DNA of 64,000 nt, taken from NCBI GenBank assembly GCA_024803745.1, contig JANJXV010000013.1, positions 6,758,001 to 6,822,000 of the forward strand, read 5' to 3'. The stretch comes from Megascapheus bottae (lineage: Eukaryota; Chordata; Mammalia; Rodentia; Geomyidae). The position numbers and the translations under genes were made by a program. Position 1 is the stretch's first letter. Each line of letters starts with the position of its first letter. The notes under the pieces were generated by a model, which was not told where the DNA came from, searched no databases, and saw nothing but the letters and a program-made list of their open reading frames with translations. Below are positions 57,731-64,000 of this stretch, in pieces.

Positions 57731-57883
57731 TGTAAATATAAAAAATTAAACACAAATACTTTTCAGGAAATGTCGATTGTAAGTTTCTTTTTTGAAATTA
57801 TGTACACATTACTCGTTTTATAATAAATTTTCATTTATTATACTTTAGATGGTCATAAAAATCAAGTAAAAGTGTAAGAAGTT

Positions 57884-58125
57884 TGGATTATATTTTTATT
57901 GTTTTTTTTTTTTTTTTTTTTTTTTGCCAGTCCTGGGCTTGAGCGCAGGGCCTGAGCACTGTCCTTGGACTTTCTCAAGGCTAGAGCTTTACCACTTGAG
58001 CCTCAGCACCACTTCCGGCTTTTTTGTATGTATGTGGTACCAAGGAATCGAACCCAGGTCTTTGTGCATGCTAGACAAGCACTTTAACCACTAGACCAAA
58101 CTCCCAGCCCTGGATTATATTTTTA
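57884..58125 (-). mobile_element. Dimeric tRNA/ID-like SINE, intact pol III boxes, 15-bp TSD
   Basis: The TSD 'tggattatattttta' is at 57884-57898 and 58111-58125. The minus-strand insert has a T-run tail (about 57902-57925), second unit, then first unit with the reversed B box 'ggaatcgaacc' (58044-58054) and reversed A box 'ccactagacca' (58088-58098). Very close to the copy at 56258; probably young. Confidence 0.96.
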
Positions 58126-58589
58126 ATATTACCTAAATAGCTTATAATGTGTTTGAAATACCCTGTGGCAAAAAAAGTCTTTTTAAAAATTCCCCTCCCT
58201 CCTTGAACTGAATAGTCAAAATATTAATTCATCATTTCCAGTTTAGATTTTTGGTGCATTTTATTTTCATCATTTCATTATGAATGTATTTAAAGATTAA
58301 GCTAACATTTATATCTTTTCCTTTTTGGCACAAATAATATTATTCACTGTAGCACTCTCTGAATGTTATCTTATATCTACATGAATTCTAAGGTCTTTCT
58401 ATATTGCTAAATAGCATCCTCTCTCTTTTATTGGTTGCATAATTTTATCACAGCACATTCTTTGACTGTCACTTATGTACTTTTATAATAATTTTTGTAA
58501 AAAATTACATTATATGTTTGTCCCTTTTATGTGTAGAGGACTAGATATATGATGAATTCTAAGAATTACAAAACATCAGGCTCAAAAGT
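58126..58589. other. Gene-free stretch, nothing recognised
   Basis: AT-rich with no coding or repeat signature. Confidence 0.5.
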
Positions 58590-58735
58590 ACTTTTTTTTT
58601 TAAACTTTTTGTATAGTTATTGTTCAATGAGACAGACGCTCTGTATAGCCTACACTGAGTACTCAAGCTCCTGATTCACAGACTTTGTCTCACAATAGTG
58701 CAATTACAGGTGTAATCCACCACTTCCAGCTTACA
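58590..58735 (-). mobile_element. B1-like 7SL-derived SINE monomer
   Basis: In reverse it follows the B1 order: T-run tail, 'gacagacgctctgtatagcc', 'ctcaagctcctgattcacag', 'gtgcaattacaggtgtaat' and 'ccaccacttccagc'. It lacks the tRNA-like half and differs from the composite's left half, so it is a different, older B1-type element. Bordered by a GT microsatellite. Confidence 0.7.
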
Positions 58736-58738
58736 CTC

Positions 58739-58804
58739 TGTGTGTGTGTATGTGTGTGTGTGTGTGTGTGTGTATGTGTGTGTGTGCGCGCACGTGCATG
58801 CACG
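58739..58804. repeat. Interrupted (GT)n ending in GCGCGCACGTGCATGCACGC
   Basis: Alternating purine-pyrimidine sequence with GC steps at its right end, a composition that favours left-handed Z-DNA. Interrupted by TATG steps. Confidence 0.93.
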
Positions 58805-58896
58805 CTTTCATATGACCTTAGAATTCTAATGCAGACACAACTATAAAATACCTTTATGAAATTCTTTTAAATCCATACCTTAAATCTTACTCATAG

Positions 58897-59102
58897 AACC
58901 AGGATCATGGCCTACTGGTAGCCTGCTTGCCTAGGATGCACGAAGCCTTGGGTTTGATTCTCCAGAACCACATGCACAGAAAAAGCCGGAAGTGGTGCTG
59001 TGGCTCTAGTGGGAGAATGCTACCCTTGAGGAAAAAGTGTCTTAGGACAGTGCCCAGGCCTTGAGTTCAAGCCCCAGGACTGACAAAAAACAAAAACAAA
59101 AA
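58897..59102 (+). mobile_element. Dimeric tRNA/ID-like SINE
   Basis: 'catggcctactggtagcctg', 'cttgcctaggatgcacgaag', B-box-like 'gggtttgattctcc', second unit 'agccggaagtggtgctgtgg', 'cccaggccttgagttcaagc' and (AAAAC)n tail. Mutated A box. Confidence 0.88.
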
Positions 59103-60069
59103 CTTATAGACAAAGTATGAAGAAATCTACAATCACTAAACTCCTAAACTCACAAAGTGGCAAAGCCTTGTAAGAAAGAATAAGATGAAATGATAGAAAA
59201 TATAGATAATGAAATCAGATCTACAAGGTAATTTAAATGCTGTGATACATAAAATAAGCATATTCAAGTTGTTTACTTTTATGTTTCTTTTTGTTTCAGA
59301 GCAGTAGAGTGCTGGGGATTAAATCTAGTGCCTTGTATAGTGGTAGACAAAATTTTATTTTTAGCTCTGATATACTTAAGTTGATAAAAATATAGGCTAG
59401 AAATCATGTAAGGGAATTATCATATTAATAATGTGAATTTTATAATTAAAATATTAAACATAGTCACATACACTTGTATTTATATGATTATATTTAAATT
59501 TATGTGATATATAAGTGATAATGTGTATATATGCAAGTATGTAATTAAAATAATTTAGGTGAGCTAAATAAACTAAGTTGAAAAAAGAATCAATTAACAA
59601 TTTAAATTTCTAAATGGAAATAGATGAACATTAAGAGAATGAAAAGCTGGAGTTGCATTTAATTGGATTTTACAAGTGAGGAGTTTTGGAGCTCTTAGGA
59701 GATTTGCAGACTATTTGAAAGGTTCTAAATTCTGATTTACAATGCGCAACAAACCTTAAGCAGGATAAATCAATCAATAAATGTCCAGATTTATTTCCAG
59801 TTTACAGTGAATCTGTAGAAGATTGAGACTCATGGGGAAAATCCCAGAGTATTTACAAAAGAATAACAATTGTAGTTGCCATGGACTTTTCAAATCAATA
59901 GCAGGAAAGGGATCTCCAGAAGGAGACATTGCTTTAAATGGGTTAGGTGAACCTAAGCTTAAAAGGGACTTTGCCTGGTATAGCTATTACCATATTAGAA
60001 TATATGCTATAACATATGTCATATATATTAACCTACATTGTTCTCAAAACAGTTTAACTGGAGTGAAAA
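59103..60069. other. Gene-free stretch with one tRNA-like remnant
   Basis: About 59310-59360 ('gtgctggggattaaatctag') resembles a reversed tRNA-like SINE unit. No gene. The frame at 59823-60089 is featureless and runs into L1 G. Confidence 0.45.
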
Positions 60070-60505
60070 TTATGAAGTATTTTTTTTAATTTTTTTATTG
60101 TAATTAGTGAAAGGGTTACGTGATATTTGCCAGATAGAAGGTGCATTAATTCACATACATTGATACCCTTTCACATGTCTTGGTACCCATTTCCCTCCCC
60201 CCCACACCCCCAACCCGTCTTGGTTTTCCCCCCTTCCCTATCAAATTTCAAATATCCAAATACAAATAAATTAAATATATCAGATAACAAAGTGAGATAC
60301 TATACCAATATGAGATAACCAAGGGACAGCAAAGGAGATGAGAGACAACATAGTACATTAAGGACAACAGTCATTCATTATATGGCTTTTGTTTCAATAT
60401 CCTGGAGGTCCTTTCAATTAGCTTCACATTATATGGCCTTATGTATCAAGATTTTGCTCTATTGCAAATCTCTGCTAGTAGAGCCCAAGGTTTATGAAGT
60501 ATTTT
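60070..60505 (-). mobile_element. L1 insertion G: 5'-truncated 3'UTR with 14-bp TSD
   Basis: The TSD 'ttatgaagtatttt' is at 60070-60083 and 60492-60505. The minus-strand insert is the complete L1 3'UTR, from the A-tail (T-rich 60084-60100) to 'tagtagagcccaaggttt', ending about 20 bases short of where ORF2 would stop. No coding sequence. It shares the C-rich plus-strand tract (about 60191-60235) with copies A, B, C and F. Confidence 0.95.
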
Positions 60506-61769
60506 ATAAAGAGCAAAAGCAGCACTTTGAGTAGCAGACTAAATACTACCTCATGAAAGCTTATTTTAATCTTTACATTATAGTCAAACTCTTAAGAAGA
60601 TGTGAATTTCATTCTAATGAGATACCCTGCATTTCAGTAGAGTTGCATATACTAGATTCTAAATGATTTCTTCTTTAAACCAGTTCTGAATGCATATTGA
60701 TATTAGGATATTACAAAAAATTCCTATGAAAAATCATTTTGCTTCTGTAAACTTTAGTGATGCTGCCAGAACAATGGTATAATTGTAATTTTTACAGTAA
60801 ATTATGCTTATGAAGATCAAATAGGCAATATATTTTCTGTTTAATAAATTATTTTAATCTCAGAAATATTTTACTTCCAGACGAATATTAAGTACCACAT
60901 AAAATAGTCATTTCAGCCTAATAAACAAAATAAGATGGAGAGACAACACAATTGTAGTTTCTCCTTTCTTATTTTTTCTCACCCCAAGACCAACTACTAT
61001 GAATGAACTCATGAACTGAATTTCAGGAAATGGAAAAATCTTCATAACAGAAAATGAGTTCATGGCTGTTATTATCTGACTACAATGGAAGGCAGAATGA
61101 TCTTTCTAGAGGACTGTCTCTCCTCTAGGTAGATTCTTTTTTAACAATTGGTTATGGACAGGCATGAACTGTAAGCATTCAAACTAAGCACCTATAGGTA
61201 GAGATTTCTGTTGCCGATCCAAATCAATTTCTGGGGAAAAGGTAACATCTAAGAGACACTTCTGGGAAAAAAAAAACAACAAGAAAAATTCACTTGCTAT
61301 TTCAGCTAAAAATATGTAGGAAAGAAATAGAAAACTTGAGATCACAATTCTATTAGCTATATCTATAACTATAACTACATCTATATCTAGATCTGTATCT
61401 ATCTATATTGCTCAGGGTAATTAAAAGGAAAAGACAACAGAGAGATGCTAATCTACCTTGGATATTTGAGGGTATCACCTACTCAGGATAAGTAGGAAGA
61501 GTGGGCAGAAATGTATCCAAAGTAATTAGTCTGCAAAAGTGCAAAAACAGCCACAGAAACTAGGTAAATACTGGGAGCAGGAGCAGGGGCATTGGATAAG
61601 AGGAAAGACTGAGTGAGAGGGAAGAAGGGGGAAGGGAGGGCTAGAGGGATGCTAGGCATTGATAAGTTTACATTATTCCTGGCATAAACATTTTGTGTGC
61701 CTGTTAAATACATTTTTTGCCTAGGATACAGTTCATTTTCCTAAAAATCACTTAATCAACCCCTAGGAT
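60506..61769. other. Gene-free stretch, nothing recognised
   Basis: AT-rich, with an imperfect (CTATAT)n tract at about 61353-61410 and a purine-rich part at about 61600-61650. Confidence 0.5.
61353..61410. repeat. Imperfect (CTATAT/CTATAA)n tract
   Basis: Irregular hexanucleotide-like repeat. Confidence 0.8.
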
Positions 61770-62460
61770 GGGGAAAGCTTTCTATGTCTTGTGTGTCTGT
61801 CTTTTGGTTCCTATGACTGAACACCAGAGAGAAAGAATTTTGGTCCATGGCTGCTGGATTCCATTGCTTTGCAGTGGTGAAGCACAGCATCAGAGACGAA
61901 GACCATGGTAGGTGAAGCTGCTGCCAGGAAGACTGCTGGGAAGCAGAGAGCTAGGGACCAAAGACAAGACACATCCTTCACCTGCAGGCACCCAGTGACC
62001 ACCTTCCCCCAGCGGGGATCTATCGTCTTAGAGTCCAGCCAGCCATTTAGTTGGGTTTCTGAGTGGTGATGATTCTAAGAGCATTGATGAAATTACAACC
62101 TTTAGGGGTTGGGAGGTTGGCCTAGTGGTAGAGTGCTTGCACTCTACCATGCATAGAGACCCGGGTTCAATTCTTCAGTACTACCTACACAGAAAAAGCT
62201 ACAAGTGTAGAGCCCTAGCCTTGAGGAAAGCCCAATGACTGTGCTCAGGCCCTGAGTCTGTGCTCCAAGACTGGAGAAAAGACAAATTACAATCTTTAAC
62301 TTCTCAGCCATAGTAACCAAGTATAATAGCAATACAAACAATCACAAAAATAGTTATAGCCAATAACCTCTCAGAAATTCACCCGCTGGCAACCAAGCCT
62401 TTAACAAATGAATTTGAGTGGGCAGTTCATATCTACAGTATAACACCTTATTACTGAAAA
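61770..62460. mobile_element. Possible old LTR-like or other interspersed repeat, split by a SINE
   Basis: About 61800-62089 has phrases such as 'gaattttggtccatggctgc', 'tgccaggaagactgctggga' and 'cacccagtgaccaccttccc' that recall a widespread mammalian repeat of MaLR/ERVL type. Sequence after the SINE (from 62299) would be its continuation. No coding sequence. Family and boundaries are uncertain. Confidence 0.3.
62090..62298 (+). mobile_element. Dimeric tRNA/ID-like SINE with 15-bp imperfect TSD
   Basis: TSDs 'aaattacaaccttta' (62090-62104) and 'aaattacaatcttta' (62284-62298) differ at one base. First unit: 'ggcctagtggtagagtgctt', 'gggttcaattcttc'. Second unit shortened: 'agctacaagtgtagagccct', lacking the usual 'gctgtggctcaagtg' part. 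The first unit contains a local partial repeat ('gcttgcactctaccatgc'). Confidence 0.9.
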
Positions 62461-64000
62461 AATTTTTTTGAGTTCACAGGGCCGATTTCTTACAAACGAC
62501 ATGTCTTTCCAGTCTGGCTGGTGCTGATAACTTTCTTGGTTGTGTGTGAGCATTGGGTTCTCTTCTTTACTCATAGTTATATTTGGTGTGTATCTTTTTT
62601 TCTGTTTGTATCTCTGATTACTACGCAGATGAGCGTTTCGAGAGTGCCCACACATTATCTTCCAAATCCTGTTTTTAGGCAGTGCTTTCATTTCTGGTGC
62701 ATTATTTTGCAAGTTCTGGTCATTTTGCTTCTCTGGACTAAGTGTTATATCAATTCGTCAGAACATTTTTCCAGCTGACATTGACTCTCCATTCTGAGGT
62801 ACACACCTGGACATTAAGACCGGAAAGCACCAGCTCACATTGCTGGTTTTTCCTCTCTCTTTCAGATATCAAAAAAAATGTGTCTAATATAGTTTCTGCC
62901 TTGATTCCATGCCCCAGATTGGCATTTGTTGTTTGAAACACATCATTATCTTTGATTTTCTTGTGTGTGTATGGGGGGGGGTTCTTTTTTCTTTTTTACA
63001 ATTTATCTAGTTCTAGTTCATTCCTCAGCTAGCAGACCTGATAAAACTTAATGTGAAACACTGAATTCATGGTTCAAATTTCTCCACTTAGGATCTGCCA
63101 ATCCACAGCAACAAGCAGCAAGGAGGGAGAGTCTAAGAAATAATCAATGCATAGGCAACTAATCTCTTCCCTTAGGCTATGTCTTCCAATTATATCCTGT
63201 CACCTCTAAACTTCCTTTTGATCTCCTGTTGTTGCAGTGACTTATCTAGAATGGTGAGTCAATATCTAATGTATGTAGAATTCACACTTCGGCCGTGTAT
63301 GAGATGACATACACTTGACATCAGTTTTCCTTGATCTGAGTTGTCTTAGACACCAGCTGTGTTGAATGTATACCCACTTACAAGAGAGGAACTAGAAGAC
63401 CAAATTACAATCTAAATCATAACAAAGACACTCAAATATCTTCATTGACCTCCAATATCTTTTTTTCATTTATTGTATTTTTATTGTCTTTAACTAGTTG
63501 TACAAGGGAATTGCCATGCAACAAAGCAGTTTGTGAAGACAATACATCTTGATCCACATCACCTGATATCTAATGTTGTAAGGATCTTTTTCACTGTGTA
63601 TCTCTTTAGATGATTTGAATTGAGTCACATGAATGTCTTGGTATAATCATAATTACTCTGTCTTTCTTGGAAGCAGAAATCTTGGTTAATTATTTTTATG
63701 AGACTTATGAATGACAAATTCATTTGATCTAAATTAGCCAAGGTTCCTCTACAAAAAACGAATGGACTGATATATAATGAGCACTTCTCTATACATACCT
63801 TTTTTGAGCCTTTGTTATGCAGGTATATTGCAATGGCCAAACCTCATGGAAAAAGACATCTATGATGCACGGCATTTTTCTACAAACTATATACAAACAC
63901 ATATAATGAAAATTTCAATATTTTCATTTTTTGGCCTTGCCTCCAATAGAAAGTCAATATGAACATATAACCGTATTCTTTCTTCTATTCCCTCTACTCT
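62461..64000. other. Gene-free stretch to the window end
   Basis: Frames at most 103 codons, none with recognisable domains. 63465-63570 ('ttgtacaagggaattgccat', 'gcaacaaagcagtttgtgaa') may be an old L1 3'UTR in reverse. A G8 run is at about 62972-62981. Confidence 0.4.

Larger units (their letters stand above)
56495..57883. other. Gene-free AT-rich stretch with small duplications
   Basis: No gene. Contains the pyrimidine tract at 56741-56829, an AT palindrome at 57450-57475 and two tandem duplications (57230-57291 and 57671-57730). Confidence 0.5.

Noticed and set aside
1..64000. A new multi-gene biological system
   Set aside because: No cluster of host coding genes is visible. The window is explained by retrotransposons, simple repeats and unassigned AT-rich DNA.

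Overview
This window looks like mammalian, probably rodent, nuclear DNA with no host protein-coding gene that I can identify. It is AT-rich and repeat-dense. I see no exon chain, tRNA, rRNA, CRISPR array or bacterial-type gene. Every long open frame is either LINE-1 (L1) ORF2 debris or a read-through of a simple repeat. Two SINE families dominate. One is a composite with a 7SL/B1-like left half and a tRNA/ID-like right half. The other is a dimer of two tRNA/ID-like units. Both share the same right-hand unit. This pattern, with no muroid B2/B4 dominance and no primate Alu, suggests a non-muroid rodent, most plausibly the Geomyoidea (kangaroo rats, pocket mice, gophers). That assignment is inference, not a database match.

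Layout. 0-6.3 kb: decayed SINEs and a 446-bp pyrimidine microsatellite. 6.28-9.77 kb: L1 copy A, a 3.5-kb insertion with a perfect 14-bp target-site duplication (TSD) and an inverted 5' half. 10-19 kb: SINEs, an old minus-strand L1 interrupted by a younger SINE and L1 3' end (copy D), then copy E, which carries a possible short 3' transduction. 19.6-36 kb: mostly sequence I cannot assign, with a decayed LINE-like stretch near 22 kb. 36-40 kb: a dense SINE and microsatellite cluster. 40.66-42.77 kb: L1 copy B, again 5'-inverted, with a 15-bp TSD. 46.8-50.8 kb: L1 copy C, nested in an older L1 3' end. 53.3-54.4 kb: L1 copy F, 5'-inverted and inserted into a SINE. 56-60.5 kb: SINEs with intact RNA polymerase III boxes and clear TSDs, and L1 copy G. 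61.8-62.5 kb: a possible old LTR-like or other interspersed repeat split by a SINE.

The genetic logic is retrotransposition rather than host genes. L1 ORF2 protein (endonuclease plus reverse transcriptase) made the L1 copies and, as known for the family, mobilises SINEs in trans. No copy here is intact: none has ORF1 or the endonuclease domain, and all ORF2 remnants are broken. The best second-look items are copy C, where an apparent L1 5'UTR is joined straight to the reverse-transcriptase region inside a single TSD, and the three separate 5'-inverted (twin-primed) L1 copies. I did not find a new defence, enzymatic or regulatory system.
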